Shown here in pieces: positions 28,383 to 37,578 of a stretch of DNA of 64,000 bases (positions within the stretch are counted from its first letter, which is position 1; the number at the start of each line of letters is the position of its first letter). This stretch comes from Burkholderiaceae bacterium (lineage in GTDB: Bacteria; Pseudomonadota; Gammaproteobacteria; Burkholderiales; Burkholderiaceae_E). The notes beneath the pieces were generated by a model. It was not told where the DNA came from, searched no databases, and saw nothing but the letters and a program-made list of their open reading frames with translations. Location: NCBI GenBank assembly GCA_023954015.1, contig JAMLIS010000003.1:186001-250000 (forward strand). The letters run 5' to 3'. Made by a program: the position numbers and the translations under genes.

Positions 28383-29131
28383 TGCGCGAGGTATCCCCCG
28401 TCGACCGGGTAGTAGCTGCCGGTGACGAACGACGCCTTGTCGGTGCTCAACCACAGCACGAGCTCGGCGACCTCGCTGTCACGGCCCAGGCGTCCGATCG
28501 GGTGCAGGCCGACCAGCGCGCCGCGTACCTCGTCGGACAGATCGGCGAGCAGCGGCGTGTCGATGTACGCCGGGCCGACCGCATTGACGCGAAGGTTCTT
28601 CTTCGCGTACTCGATCGCCGCCGCGCGCGTCAGCCCGACCACGCCGTGCTTGGCGGCGACGTACGGAGCGTGATCCGGGGTGGCTACCTGCCCGAGAATC
28701 GACGCCATGTTGACGATTGCTCCGCCGCCGGCGCGCAACATCTCCGGGATCTGGTAGCGCATGCCGTAGAAGACGCCCGACAGGTTGATCGACAGCACGC
28801 GATTCCATTCCTCGGGCGGCATCTCGCCGACCGGGTGTGCGTCGCCCCCGATGCCGGCGTTGTTGCAGGCGACGTGCAGTGCACCGAAATGCTCGATCGT
28901 CTTCGCGACCAGTTGCTCGTTGTCCTGCGGCGACGACGTATCCGCGCGGACGAATACGGCCGTTCCGCCGGCCGCGGCGATCTGCGAGACCGTTTCGCGT
29001 CCGCCGCTGTCGGAAATGTCCGAGACGACGACGCGCGCGCCGGCCTTCGCGTAGGCCAGCGCGACTGCGCGCCCGATTCCCGATGCGGCGCCGGTCACCA
29101 CCGCAACGCGTTCGTCGAGCTGTCCTGGCAT
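28379..29131 (-). CDS. Short-chain dehydrogenase/reductase
   Basis: 250 residues. The Rossmann glycine motif is VTGAASGIGRAVAL, the NNAG motif is present, and the active site Ser plus YxxxK appear in MASILGQ and YVAAKHG. Asp in VVVSDIS after strand 2 predicts NAD(H) rather than NADP(H). The start at 29131 has GGGGAG about 8 bases upstream; a Met five codons earlier is possible. It is translationally coupled to the GST gene and divergent from the patatin gene. The C-terminus YYPVDGGYLAQ is typical. Substrate unknown. Confidence 0.92.
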   Translation of the reverse strand: MPGQLDERVAVVTGAASGIGRAVALAYAKAGARVVVSDISDSGGRETVSQIAAAGGTAVFVRADTSSPQDNEQLVAKTIEHFGALHVACNNAGIGGDAHPVGEMPPEEWNRVLSINLSGVFYGMRYQIPEMLRAGGGAIVNMASILGQVATPDHAPYVAAKHGVVGLTRAAAIEYAKKNLRVNAVGPAYIDTPLLADLSDEVRGALVGLHPIGRLGRDSEVAELVLWLSTDKASFVTGSYYPVDGGYLAQ

Positions 29132-29281
29132 GTCGCTTCTCCCCATGATGGTCGTAGCGGGCATTGTGCACCGGTACGCGATCGCCCCGAGGCGGGGCGG
29201 GGCGCAGCGGGACGAGCCGGGGCGGAGCGGCGGTAAGATTCGTCCCTTTCCCTGCACCGGCCTCCTCGGCCCGGCCCTTTC

Positions 29282-30379
29282 ATGCCCGTGCCGCCCGCGC
29301 TCGACGCAGTCTCCGCAGTGTCGTCTTCTTCGCCCGCAGGGGAGCCGCAGCACGCGCTCGATCTCGCGTTGCAGGGGGGCGGTGCGCACGGAGCCTTCAC
29401 CTGGGGCGTGCTCGATCGACTGCTCGACGACGAGCGCATCGGCCTGTCGGGAATCAGCGGGACGAGTGCCGGTGCGATGAATGCCGTCGTGCTCGCCTCG
29501 GGCCTGGCGAAAGGCGGACGCGCGGGCGCGCGGGATGCGCTGCACGCCTTCTGGGCCGAGGTCGCGAAATCGGCGCGCCTGGCCACTCCCTTTCATCGCG
29601 GCCTGTTCGGCGCCTTCCTGGGCAATCCGCTCGCCGTCTGGGCGGCGATCGGGCAGTACTACGACGTGGCCGGACGGATGCTGTCGCCGTACCAGGTCAA
29701 TCCGCTGAACTACAACCCGCTGCGCGAGGTCGTCGCACGCATCGTCGATTTCGACGCCGTTCGTGCGAGCCTGCAGCCGCGCCTTTTCATCGCCGCCACG
29801 CAGGTGAGCACGGGTCGGTTGCGTGTCTTTCGCAACGAGGAGCTCTCGCTCGATGCGCTGATGGCCTCGTCGTGCCTGCCGACGCTGTTCCAGGCCGTGC
29901 AGATCGACGGCGAGGCGTACTGGGACGGAGGCTACATGGGCAATCCGTCGCTGTTTCCGCTGATCCACGAGACGCCGGCCGACGACCTGTTGCTCGTGCA
30001 GATCAATCCGTCGCGACGCGATGCGGTGCCCACCGATGCGGCGGCGATCCTCGACAGGGTCGACGAGATCACGTTCCAGGGAAGCCTGATCAAGGAGTTG
30101 CGCACGGTGGCGATGCTGCAGCGGCTGATCCACCAGGAGGCGCGCGCCAGCGGCGACGCGGTGTTCGCGCAGATCGCCCGGCTGCGCGTGCATCGCCTCG
30201 ACGGCGGCGCGCATCTGGCGCAACTCGGGCGCGAGAGCAAGACGAACACCGACTGGGACTTCCTGCTCGGCTTGCACGCCGCCGGACACGCGCAGGCCGA
30301 TGCGTGGCTGCTCGAGCACTACGACGATCTCGGCCGGCATTCGACCTTCGACCCGCAGGCCGAGTACCTGTCTCCGTAG
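29282..30379 (+). CDS. Patatin-like phospholipase
   Basis: 365 residues. The oxyanion motif LQGGGAHGAF, the nucleophile elbow GISGTSAGAMNA (catalytic Ser) and the Asp of YWDGGYMGNP give the complete Ser-Asp dyad of patatin-like acyl hydrolases. There is no signal peptide and the first ~25 residues are low-complexity, so it is probably cytoplasmic. Burkholderiales often carry such a protein near fatty-acid or polyhydroxybutyrate genes, but here its neighbours are an SDR and gshA. The gene is divergent from the SDR, with 150 bases between. Confidence 0.93.
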   Translation: MPVPPALDAVSAVSSSSPAGEPQHALDLALQGGGAHGAFTWGVLDRLLDDERIGLSGISGTSAGAMNAVVLASGLAKGGRAGARDALHAFWAEVAKSARLATPFHRGLFGAFLGNPLAVWAAIGQYYDVAGRMLSPYQVNPLNYNPLREVVARIVDFDAVRASLQPRLFIAATQVSTGRLRVFRNEELSLDALMASSCLPTLFQAVQIDGEAYWDGGYMGNPSLFPLIHETPADDLLLVQINPSRRDAVPTDAAAILDRVDEITFQGSLIKELRTVAMLQRLIHQEARASGDAVFAQIARLRVHRLDGGAHLAQLGRESKTNTDWDFLLGLHAAGHAQADAWLLEHYDDLGRHSTFDPQAEYLSP

Positions 30380-30455
30380 CGCCGTGCGTGGATTCGCCGG
30401 CTCTGTCAACATTGGTTTCTTGCCGAGCCGGAATCGCTCGGGTGCACGAGTCCTC

Positions 30456-32171
30456 ATGTCATCGAATTTCGCCGAAACACGGCCGCCGCATCGTGGCGGC
30501 GCATCCGACGCCGCGGCGAGCGCGCCGCCGGCCGCACGAGCGAGTGCCGCGCTGCGCCGACGCCTGGACGCGCTTTCACCGCGGGTGTTGAGTGGCCTGC
30601 GCCGCGGCGTCGAGAAAGAGAGCCTGCGAACCGCGCGCGACGGCCGCCTGGCGCTGACCCCCCATCCGATCGCGCTCGGCTCGGCGCTGACGCATCCGCA
30701 CATCACGACCGATTTCAGCGAAGCGCAGATCGAGTTGATCACCGGGGTGCACGTCGATGCCGGCGGATGCCTGGCGGAGCTCACCGAGCTGCACCAGTTC
30801 GTCCATCGGCATCTGGGCGACGAAATCCTGTGGAGCGCGAGCATGCCTTGCGGGTTGCCCGCCGACGACGAGATCCCGCTCGCGCGCTACGGCACCTCGA
30901 ACGTGGGGCGCGCGAAGACCGTCTATCGCCAGGGCCTGTCGCATCGCTATGGTCGCCGGATGCAGACGATCTCCGGAATCCACTACAACTTCTCGCTGCC
31001 GGACGACGGCTGGCAGGCGCTGCAGCGCGCCGACGGATCCTCCGGAAGCGAGCGCGCGTATCGCGATGCGTCGTATTTCTCGCTGATCCGCAACTTCCGC
31101 CGTCATTCGTGGCTGCTGCTCTATCTGTTCGGCGCATCGCCGGCGGCGTGCCGCAGCTTCCTCGACGGCCAGCCGCACGCATTGCAGCCGCTCGGCTCCG
31201 GAACGCTCTACCTGCCGTACGCAACGTCGCTGCGCATGGGTCCGCTCGGCTACCAGAGCGACGCACAGTCTTCGCTCGCCGTGAGCTTCAACTGTTTCGA
31301 CAGCTACTCCGCGTCGCTGTCGAAGGCGCTGTCCGAGCCCTATGCAGCCTACGAGCGAATCGGCGTGCACGACGGCAACGGCCTGTACCGGCAGCTCGCC
31401 ACCACGCTGCTGCAGATCGAGAACGAGTTCTACGGCACGATCCGGCCCAAGCGCAGCATCCGGCCCGGCGAACGGCCGTTGCGCGCGCTGGCCGAACGCG
31501 GCGTCGAGTACGTGGAAGTGCGCTGCCTGGACATCGATCCGTTCCACACGGTCGGCATCGGCGCGCAGACGATGCGTTTCCTCGATGCATTCCTGTTGCA
31601 CTGCCTGCTGGCCGACAGCCCGCCCGACACGCCGCAGGAGATCGCGGCAATCTCGGGCAACCAGCATCGGGTCGCGCAATACGGCCGCGACCCGGCGCTC
31701 GTGCTGCGCGACGGCGCCCGCGAACGCTCGCTGCACGACTGGGGCGTCGAACTGGTCGACGCCTGCGCGCCGATCGCCGAAGCGCTCGACGCGGCACATG
31801 CGGCCCGCCAGGCGCCGGCCGGGCGTGCCGCCGAATCCGCGCCGGCGCTGTCCGAGGTGCGGTTGCATCGCGACGCGCTCGAGGCCGCCCGCGCAGCGCT
31901 CGACGAGCCGTCACGCACCCCGTCGGCGCGTTCGCTGCAGGAGCTGCGAAGCCGCTACCACGACTCCTTCCGGGCATTCGCGCTGGCGCATTCGCTGGCG
32001 AATCGCGACGAGCTGCTCGCCCGCCCGCTCGATGCGCAGGCGCAGGCACGCCAGGCGCGCATTGCCGAGCAGTCGCTCGACGAGCAAAGGCGCATCGAAG
32101 CGCTCGACACGATGCCTTTCGAGACCTATCGCCTGCGCTACCTGGCCGGCGAACTGGGCGACGGCGCGTAG
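30456..32171 (+). CDS. gshA: Glutamate-cysteine ligase, proteobacterial type
   Basis: 571 residues, longer than enterobacterial GshA (518) because of a ~35-residue disordered N-terminus and an extended C-terminus. Conserved segments are RRGVEKESLR, DFSEAQIELIT, RYGRRMQTISGIHYNFS, EYVEVRCLDIDPF and a typical AMP/ATP-site region. It makes gamma-glutamylcysteine, the first step of glutathione synthesis. The ATG at 30456 is chosen; the frame is open further upstream but runs into the patatin gene. Glutathione supply fits with the GST gene nearby, although they are not in one operon. Confidence 0.95.
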   Translation: MSSNFAETRPPHRGGASDAAASAPPAARASAALRRRLDALSPRVLSGLRRGVEKESLRTARDGRLALTPHPIALGSALTHPHITTDFSEAQIELITGVHVDAGGCLAELTELHQFVHRHLGDEILWSASMPCGLPADDEIPLARYGTSNVGRAKTVYRQGLSHRYGRRMQTISGIHYNFSLPDDGWQALQRADGSSGSERAYRDASYFSLIRNFRRHSWLLLYLFGASPAACRSFLDGQPHALQPLGSGTLYLPYATSLRMGPLGYQSDAQSSLAVSFNCFDSYSASLSKALSEPYAAYERIGVHDGNGLYRQLATTLLQIENEFYGTIRPKRSIRPGERPLRALAERGVEYVEVRCLDIDPFHTVGIGAQTMRFLDAFLLHCLLADSPPDTPQEIAAISGNQHRVAQYGRDPALVLRDGARERSLHDWGVELVDACAPIAEALDAAHAARQAPAGRAAESAPALSEVRLHRDALEAARAALDEPSRTPSARSLQELRSRYHDSFRAFALAHSLANRDELLARPLDAQAQARQARIAEQSLDEQRRIEALDTMPFETYRLRYLAGELGDGA

Positions 32172-32256
32172 CGTCGTCGACGCGCGGGCGGGCATCGGAC
32201 GTGCAGGGCTGGCGAGCACCGCCGCCCGGGCGGCCACCTTTCCAGGAGCGATCGCC

Positions 32257-32937
32257 GTGCGCTTTTCCCGTACCCGACGCGGCTCACGCGGACGATTTCG
32301 GCTCACCGCGATCGCGCTGGCGAGCTTCGCGTTTGCCGCCGCCGTACGGGCAGGGGACCGCCGGGCCGATTTCGGCGACGTACCGGCGTCGTCGGCGGCG
32401 CGCGAGTTGGCCGACTGGGCGATCGCCGCCGACGATCCTCGCGGGCTGCCGTTTCTCGTCGTCGACAAGCCGGCGGCGACGCTGTACGTCTTCGACGCGG
32501 CCGGCAGGCTGGCCGGCGCCTCTGCGGTATTGCTCGGACTGGCTCGCGGCGACGACAGCGTTCCCGGCATCGGCGAGCGACCGATGGCGCGCATCCGGCC
32601 GTGGGAACGCACGACTCCGGCCGGTCGCTTCGTCGCCGAGCGGGGCGTCAATTCCCACGGAGAGGACATCATGTGGGTCGATTACGACGCGGCGATATCG
32701 ATGCACCGCGTGCGCGCGACCAACCCCGCAGAGCGCCGGCTGGAACGCCTGCGAACCCCGACGATCGCCGACAACCGGATCTCGTACGGGTGCATCAACG
32801 TTCCGGCTCGCTTCTACGAGCAGCGCGTGATTCCGGCCTTCGCCGCCGGCCGCGCCGTCGTCTACGTGCTTCCGGAGACGCGCTCCGTTCGCCAGCAGTT
32901 CGCCATCGGAACTTCGGCGCCGCGCGGCGGCGCTTAG
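32257..32937 (+). CDS. Exported L,D-transpeptidase (YkuD family)
   Basis: 226 residues from GTG 32257, which has AGGAG 9 bases upstream. A basic start (RFSRTRRGSRGRF) and hydrophobic core (LTAIALASFAFAAAV) ending near VRAG form a signal peptide. The YkuD domain follows, with the catalytic Cys in ISYGCINVPARFYE near residue 180 and an upstream His (ISMHRVR). Such enzymes cross-link peptidoglycan stem peptides or attach proteins to them in the periplasm. It lacks a LysM domain. A strong hairpin lies ~100 bases after the stop. Confidence 0.88.
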   Translation: MRFSRTRRGSRGRFRLTAIALASFAFAAAVRAGDRRADFGDVPASSAARELADWAIAADDPRGLPFLVVDKPAATLYVFDAAGRLAGASAVLLGLARGDDSVPGIGERPMARIRPWERTTPAGRFVAERGVNSHGEDIMWVDYDAAISMHRVRATNPAERRLERLRTPTIADNRISYGCINVPARFYEQRVIPAFAAGRAVVYVLPETRSVRQQFAIGTSAPRGGA

Positions 32938-32969
32938 TGGTCCGAAGGCGCCCTGGTCCGAAGGCGCCC
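32938..32969. repeat. Tandem 16-bp repeat after the transpeptidase gene
   Basis: Two perfect copies of tggtccgaaggcgccc lie head to tail immediately after the stop codon. A related piece, gtccgaaggcgct, recurs near 33007. Non-coding; role unknown. Confidence 0.9.
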
Positions 32970-33040
32970 GGCCGGGATCGCGTCCGTAGGCACGCCCGGA
33001 GGCGCGTCCGAAGGCGCTGACCCGAAGAGGGTTGTAGGGC

Positions 33041-33075
33041 GAGCGCCGGCGCCGCTTTGCGCGGCGCCGGCGCTC
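33041..33075. terminator. Strong GC hairpin between convergent genes
   Basis: Perfect 15-bp arms (gagcgccggcgccgc and its complement) flank the loop tttgc. It lies between the L,D-transpeptidase gene and the convergent secreted-protein gene, so it could stop transcription in both directions. It has no T-run on either side, so it is not a standard intrinsic terminator. Confidence 0.55.
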
Positions 33076-33093
33076 GGTGACGCTACGTGACGG

Positions 33094-33606
33094 TCAATTG
33101 CGATCGGCTCGGGGAGCCCGCGCCATCGTCGTGCGGTCGTTGCGCAGATTCGAGTCCGGCGCGTCGATGCGCGCCCGTGCGGAGGAATCGCCCTGCGCGT
33201 TTCGCTGCGCCGGCACCATCCCCTGGGAGGCCTGGCGATTGGAGTCCCGCGACTCGGGGTTCACCTGTGTCGGACTGCCGGCCGCCGAGCCGGTACGGGC
33301 GCTCATCGAGGCGTCGCCGCTGCGCGTCGAGGAGGGGCCGGTACGCGAGCTCATCGACCCGCGCGACGTACCGTCGTTCATCATCGTGCCGCCGCTCGTC
33401 GAGCGGTCGCTGCCCATCGGGCTGGTACGGGGCGAAACGCCTTGCGTCACGGCAGCGTTCGTGCCGCTCGAGTCGCGGGTGGGTGCCGACGAATTGGCGG
33501 TCGTGGATTGAGCCTGCGCGACACTGACGGCGCCGAAGAACGCCACGGCGGCGAACGTCGCCAATACCGTATGCGGACGCGGCGCGGAAGCTGCTTTGCT
33601 GGTCAT
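33094..33606 (-). CDS. Secreted Ser/Thr/Arg-rich low-complexity protein
   Basis: 170 residues. A signal peptide (HTVLATFAAVAFFGAVSVAQAQS) with an AxA-type cleavage site near residue 33 is followed by an extended region dominated by Ser, Thr, Gly, Arg, Asp and Asn, with no hydrophobic core and no cysteines in the mature part. It is predicted to be disordered and periplasmic or secreted. I do not recognise the family. An overlapping frame on the same strand is longer but has no signal peptide. Its neighbour across a hairpin is a periplasmic cell-wall enzyme. Confidence 0.7.
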   Translation of the reverse strand: MTSKAASAPRPHTVLATFAAVAFFGAVSVAQAQSTTANSSAPTRDSSGTNAAVTQGVSPRTSPMGSDRSTSGGTMMNDGTSRGSMSSRTGPSSTRSGDASMSARTGSAAGSPTQVNPESRDSNRQASQGMVPAQRNAQGDSSARARIDAPDSNLRNDRTTMARAPRADRN

Positions 33607-33706
33607 GGTTGACTCCCATAGGTTCGCGTTCGGTCCGCCGGGCGGTCGCCGCGGACACGCAGTCGACAGTGCAAGGCCGGTGCCCGAGGGGCTGCGTCGC
33701 GCGCGC

Positions 33707-36700
33707 TTATCGTCCTGCGCTCGGCGGCGATGCGCGCAGCGCCCTGGCGAGAACGACGGCGACGTGCACCGCCTGGCGCGCGGCGCCGTCGGCGATCTGG
33801 TGGCGACAGCTCGTTCCGTCGGCCACCACGAGCGTTGCCGGCTGCGCTGCGCGCACCGCGGGCAGCAACGCCAGCTCGCCCATCTTCATCGACATCTCGT
33901 AGTGCTTCGCGTCGTAGCCGAAGCCGCCCGCCATGCCGCAGCAGCTCGTCTCGACCGTACGCACGCGGAGTCCCGGGATCCAGCCGAGCACGATCTGCAC
34001 GGGGCGCAACGCATCGAACGACTTCTGGTGGCAGTGTCCGTGCAGCAGCGCTTCCTGATGGTCGATCGGATGCAGGTCGAGCACCAGGCGCCCGGCAGCA
34101 TGCTCGCGAACCAGGAATTCCTCGAACAGCAGCGCCTGTGGCGCTAGTCGCGCGGCCGCCTCGCCGAGGCCGAGCGCGAGGAACTCGTCGCGCATCGTCA
34201 GCAGGCACGAAGGCTCGAGTCCTACGACGGCGACGCCGCGTTCCACGTAGGGCGCCAGTGCGGCGAGCGTGCGGCGTGCCTCGATGCGCGCCTCCTCGAC
34301 GAAGCCGCCGGAGAGGAACGTTCGCCCGCAGCACAGCGGCCGCTGCGACGCGTCGCCCGGCAACGCGCGCGCGACGTGCACGCGATAGCCGGCTGCGCGC
34401 AGCACCGTGCGCGCCGCGCGCAGGTTGTCCGGCTCGAACCAGTTGTCGAAGGTGTCGGCCCAGAGAACGACCTCCGGCACGGCCTCTCGCGTGGCGTCGG
34501 CGGCGTGCGGCTCGTCGAGGTCGTTGGTGAAGGCGTCCTTGCGCCAGCGGGGAAGCGAGCGGCGCGCCGAGAAGCCGAGCAGCCGTTCGCTGAGCCGCGC
34601 CGCGCCGGGCAGCCGGTCGCGCAGCGCGAGCAGCCAGCGCAGGCGCGCGGCGTGTCGCGCGTACCGCGGCAGCCAGGCGACCAGCCGATCCTTCCAGGCG
34701 ATCCGATGGGTGCGGTTCCAGCGATCGAGGAACTCGATCTTCATGCGCGCCATGTCGACGCCGGTCGGACACTCTCGCCGGCATCCCTTGCAGCTCACGC
34801 ACAGATCGAGCGCTTCGTGCACCGCCTGCGCGGCCTGCTCGTCGTCGCCCAGCTTTCCGGCGAGCGCCAGTCGCAGCGTGTTGGCGCGTCCACGCGTGAG
34901 ATGGCGTTCGTCGCGCGTCACGCGCCAGCTCGGGCACATCGTGCCCGCGTCGAACTTGCGACAGTGGCCGTTGTTGTTGCACATCTCGGCAGCTTTGGCG
35001 AAGCCGCCGGAAGGGTCGTCGCCGGAGCCGGGCGCGCCGGCCAGCTCGGCGGCCGGGTCGCTCCGTACGTTCCACGCCGACCAGTCGAGCGCCGTTTCTC
35101 GCGCGCGCGCCGCGTAGCCGGGTGGATAGCGGAACAGTCGCTCGTCGTCCATCCGGGTGGCACGCACGATCTTGCCCGGGTTCATCGTACCGCCGGGGTC
35201 GAACGCGTCCTTCACCTCCTCGAAGGCACGCACGAGGCGCTCGCCGAACTGCCAGCCGACCCACTCGCTGCGTACCAGCCCGTCTCCGTGCTCGCCCGAG
35301 AACGCGCCCTTGTATCGGCGCACCATCGCAGCGGCTTCCTCGGCGATGCGCCGCATCTTGGTGGCGTCGCCCGCACGCATGTCGAGGATCGGCCGCACGT
35401 GCAAGGTGCCCACCGAGGCGTGCGCGTACCAGGTACCGCGCGTTCCGTGCCGCGCGAAGACCTCGGTCAGCCGCTCGGTGTAGTCGGCCAGGTGTTCGAG
35501 CGGGACCGCGCAGTCCTCGATGAACGAGACGGGCTTTCCGTCGCCGCGCAGCGACATCATGATGTTCAGCCCGGCCTTGCGCACCTCCCACAACGCCTTC
35601 TGCGCGGCGTCGTCGTCCATCGCGACGACGCTGCCCGGCAAGCCGAGGTCGCCCATCGTCTCGGCGAGCCTGCGCAGCGCGCCGAGCAGCGGTTCGCGCT
35701 GGTCGCCGGCGAACTCCACGAGCAGCAACGCATCGGGCAGCGCGCCATCGCGTTCGATCAGTGCACGCTCGATGGTCGGGCGAAACACGGGGTTCTCGCG
35801 CGCCAGTTCGATCATCGTCCGATCGACGAGTTCGACGGCGGTCGGGCCGAGCGCGACGATGTGCTGCGCGCTCTCCATTGCGGCGCGGAAGGTCGGGAAG
35901 TTCACCACGCCGAGCACGCGCGCCGCGGGCAGCGGTGCGAGCGCGAGAACGACGCGACGGAACCACGCGAGCGTGCCCTCGGAACCGACCAGGAGGTGCG
36001 CGAGGTTCACCGAGCCGTCGGCGGTGTAGGGGCGCGGCGACTGGGGATGGAAGACATCGAGGTTGTAGCCACCGACGCGGCGCAGCACCTTCGGCCACAT
36101 CCGCTCGATCTCGTCGCGTTCGCGCCGCCCGATCGCGAACAGCCGCGAGACGAGCTCCGCGCTGCGTGCGCTCGTCATCGGACGCTGCGCGTCGACGCCG
36201 AAGGCACCGAAGCGCTCGGCGGTGCCGTCGGCGAGCAGCGCGTCGATCGCCAGGACGTTGTGCACCATGTTGCCGTAGGCGATCGATCGCGAGCCGCACG
36301 AGTTGTTGCCGGTCATGCCGCCGATCGTCGCCTGCGCCGAAGTCGACACGTCGACCGGGAACCACAGTCCGTGCGGCTTCAGGAACGCGTTGAGCGAATC
36401 GAGCACCACGCCGGGCTGCACCTCGACCGTTCGCGCCTGCGCATCGAACTGCACGATCCGGTTCAGATGCCGGCTGTGATCGACGACGAGCGCATCGCCT
36501 ACGGTCTGGCCGCACTGGCTGCTGCCGGCGCCGCGCGGCAGCAGCGGCACGCCCATCTCGCGGGCGAGCGCGATGGTCGCGACCACGTCGGCCTCGTCGG
36601 CGGGCACGACGACGCCGATCGGGTCCAGCTGGTAGATCGACGCGTCGGTCGCGTAGCGAGCGCGCGAGGCAGCATCGAACAGCACGTCGCCGCGCAACAC

Positions 36701-36790
36701 GCGACGCAGGCGCTGCGCAAGCCGACTGCGTTCGAAGCGGGCCGCGGTCCGCGCGGGGCGCAACGCCGGGTCGATCTTCGGTGCGTTCAC
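33707..36790 (-). CDS. FAD and 4Fe-4S D-2-hydroxyacid dehydrogenase, YdiJ-like
   Basis: 1027 residues, a GlcD-GlcF-type fusion. The PCMH FAD domain (about 50-230) has VPLLPRGAGSSQCGQTVG and IGGMTGNNSCGSRS; the FAD-oxidase C-terminal domain (about 280-540) ends FSGEHGDGLVRSEW...NPGKI. A ferredoxin-like segment follows with CNNNGHC...MCPSW and CVSCKGCRRECP, then two CCG-type domains (RPLCCGRTF; TSCCGMAGGFGY). Such enzymes oxidise D-2-hydroxyglutarate, D-lactate or similar acids. GTG 36790 overlaps the GntR stop as GTGA, so the regulator and enzyme are cotranscribed. Confidence 0.92.
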   Translation of the reverse strand: MNAPKIDPALRPARTAARFERSRLAQRLRRVLRGDVLFDAASRARYATDASIYQLDPIGVVVPADEADVVATIALAREMGVPLLPRGAGSSQCGQTVGDALVVDHSRHLNRIVQFDAQARTVEVQPGVVLDSLNAFLKPHGLWFPVDVSTSAQATIGGMTGNNSCGSRSIAYGNMVHNVLAIDALLADGTAERFGAFGVDAQRPMTSARSAELVSRLFAIGRRERDEIERMWPKVLRRVGGYNLDVFHPQSPRPYTADGSVNLAHLLVGSEGTLAWFRRVVLALAPLPAARVLGVVNFPTFRAAMESAQHIVALGPTAVELVDRTMIELARENPVFRPTIERALIERDGALPDALLLVEFAGDQREPLLGALRRLAETMGDLGLPGSVVAMDDDAAQKALWEVRKAGLNIMMSLRGDGKPVSFIEDCAVPLEHLADYTERLTEVFARHGTRGTWYAHASVGTLHVRPILDMRAGDATKMRRIAEEAAAMVRRYKGAFSGEHGDGLVRSEWVGWQFGERLVRAFEEVKDAFDPGGTMNPGKIVRATRMDDERLFRYPPGYAARARETALDWSAWNVRSDPAAELAGAPGSGDDPSGGFAKAAEMCNNNGHCRKFDAGTMCPSWRVTRDERHLTRGRANTLRLALAGKLGDDEQAAQAVHEALDLCVSCKGCRRECPTGVDMARMKIEFLDRWNRTHRIAWKDRLVAWLPRYARHAARLRWLLALRDRLPGAARLSERLLGFSARRSLPRWRKDAFTNDLDEPHAADATREAVPEVVLWADTFDNWFEPDNLRAARTVLRAAGYRVHVARALPGDASQRPLCCGRTFLSGGFVEEARIEARRTLAALAPYVERGVAVVGLEPSCLLTMRDEFLALGLGEAAARLAPQALLFEEFLVREHAAGRLVLDLHPIDHQEALLHGHCHQKSFDALRPVQIVLGWIPGLRVRTVETSCCGMAGGFGYDAKHYEMSMKMGELALLPAVRAAQPATLVVADGTSCRHQIADGAARQAVHVAVVLARALRASPPSAGR

Positions 36791-37470
36791 CGTGCCTCTC
36801 CGTCGTTCCAGTGTGCGAGCACCGCGTCGCACTTCGTTCGCAGGTGCTGCTCGAGCACGGCACGCAGGCGCGCGCCGTCGCGCGCATCGAGCGCATCGAG
36901 CATCGCCTGGTGCTCGCGCACCGCGACGGCCCATTTCGCCGCGTCGAAGTTCGAGCGAAAGCGCAGGTGCTGGATGCGCGTGTTGATGCTGTCGTAGGTC
37001 TCGGTGAGGGCCCCGTTTCGCGCACACCGATTCAGCGCGTCGTGGATCCGTTGGTTCATCGCGTAGTAGGCCGGCAGGTCGCGCCGCGCATGCGCGGCAA
37101 GCATCTCGTAGTGCAGCGCCCGGATCTCGGCGAGCTCGGCCTCGCTGCGCCGTTGCGCGGCGAGCTCGCCCGACAGTCCCTCGAGGGCGCCCATCAGTTC
37201 GAACAGCTCCTCCACGTCGGCGCGGGCGAGCGCGATGACGCGCGCGCCGCGGTTCGGCGTGAGCTCGATCAGTCGTTCGGCGGCGAGCCGCTTGAACGCC
37301 TCGCGCAGCGGCGTGCGCGAGACGCGCAGCTGGTCGCACAGCACGCGCTCGTTCAGCCGCGCACCGGCCGGCAGGCGGCCGTCGGTGATCATCGCGCGCA
37401 GCCGGTCGGCGGCTTCCTCGTGCAGCGGTCGCCGGTCGATCGGGTCCTCGGTAACGCCTGGTGTTTGCAT
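36787..37470 (-). CDS. GntR-family regulator, FCD subfamily
   Basis: 227 residues from the ATG at 37470. The winged helix spans about residues 15-80 (RVSRTPLREAFKRLAAERLIEL). The FCD effector domain follows, with His residues in NQRIHDALNR, AVREHQAML and LEQHLRTK, consistent with a metal-assisted acid-binding pocket. It is likely to sense a small organic acid and regulate both its own operon and the divergent aminotransferase-TRAP genes. An upstream ATG (37551) would add 27 residues unlike the family and would place both operators inside the gene. The chosen start codon itself lies in one operator copy. Confidence 0.88.
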   Translation of the reverse strand: MQTPGVTEDPIDRRPLHEEAADRLRAMITDGRLPAGARLNERVLCDQLRVSRTPLREAFKRLAAERLIELTPNRGARVIALARADVEELFELMGALEGLSGELAAQRRSEAELAEIRALHYEMLAAHARRDLPAYYAMNQRIHDALNRCARNGALTETYDSINTRIQHLRFRSNFDAAKWAVAVREHQAMLDALDARDGARLRAVLEQHLRTKCDAVLAHWNDGEAR

Positions 37471-37539
37471 ACAAAATCCAAAATGGTACGCTGCGCCTGA
37501 GCACGTGGCATCTGATCGGCCGTACCCGTTTGCATACAA
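37463..37539. promoter_or_regulatory. Paired GntR operator-like sites in divergent promoter
   Basis: The 12-mer gtttgcatacaa occurs twice, at 37463-37474 and 37528-37539, 65 bases apart and in the same orientation. Its core TTGcataCAA is an inverted repeat of the kind bound by FCD-type GntR regulators. They lie between the gntR start and the aminotransferase start, so both directions could be controlled by one looped or cooperative complex. Confidence 0.7.
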
Positions 37540-37578
37540 GATGCGCGGCAACGGTTTCGCTCCATTCTACGAGGCCCC

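Noticed and set aside
33083..33658. 191-codon minus-strand frame overlapping the secreted-protein gene
   Set aside because: Arg/Gly/Asp-rich with no signal peptide, while the other frame has a clear one.
34376..36997. 873-codon plus-strand open frame
   Set aside because: It is the antisense of the YdiJ-like dehydrogenase, which has full domain support.
37471..37551. Longer N-terminus for the GntR regulator
   Set aside because: The added 27 residues do not resemble the family and would put both operator sites inside the gene.
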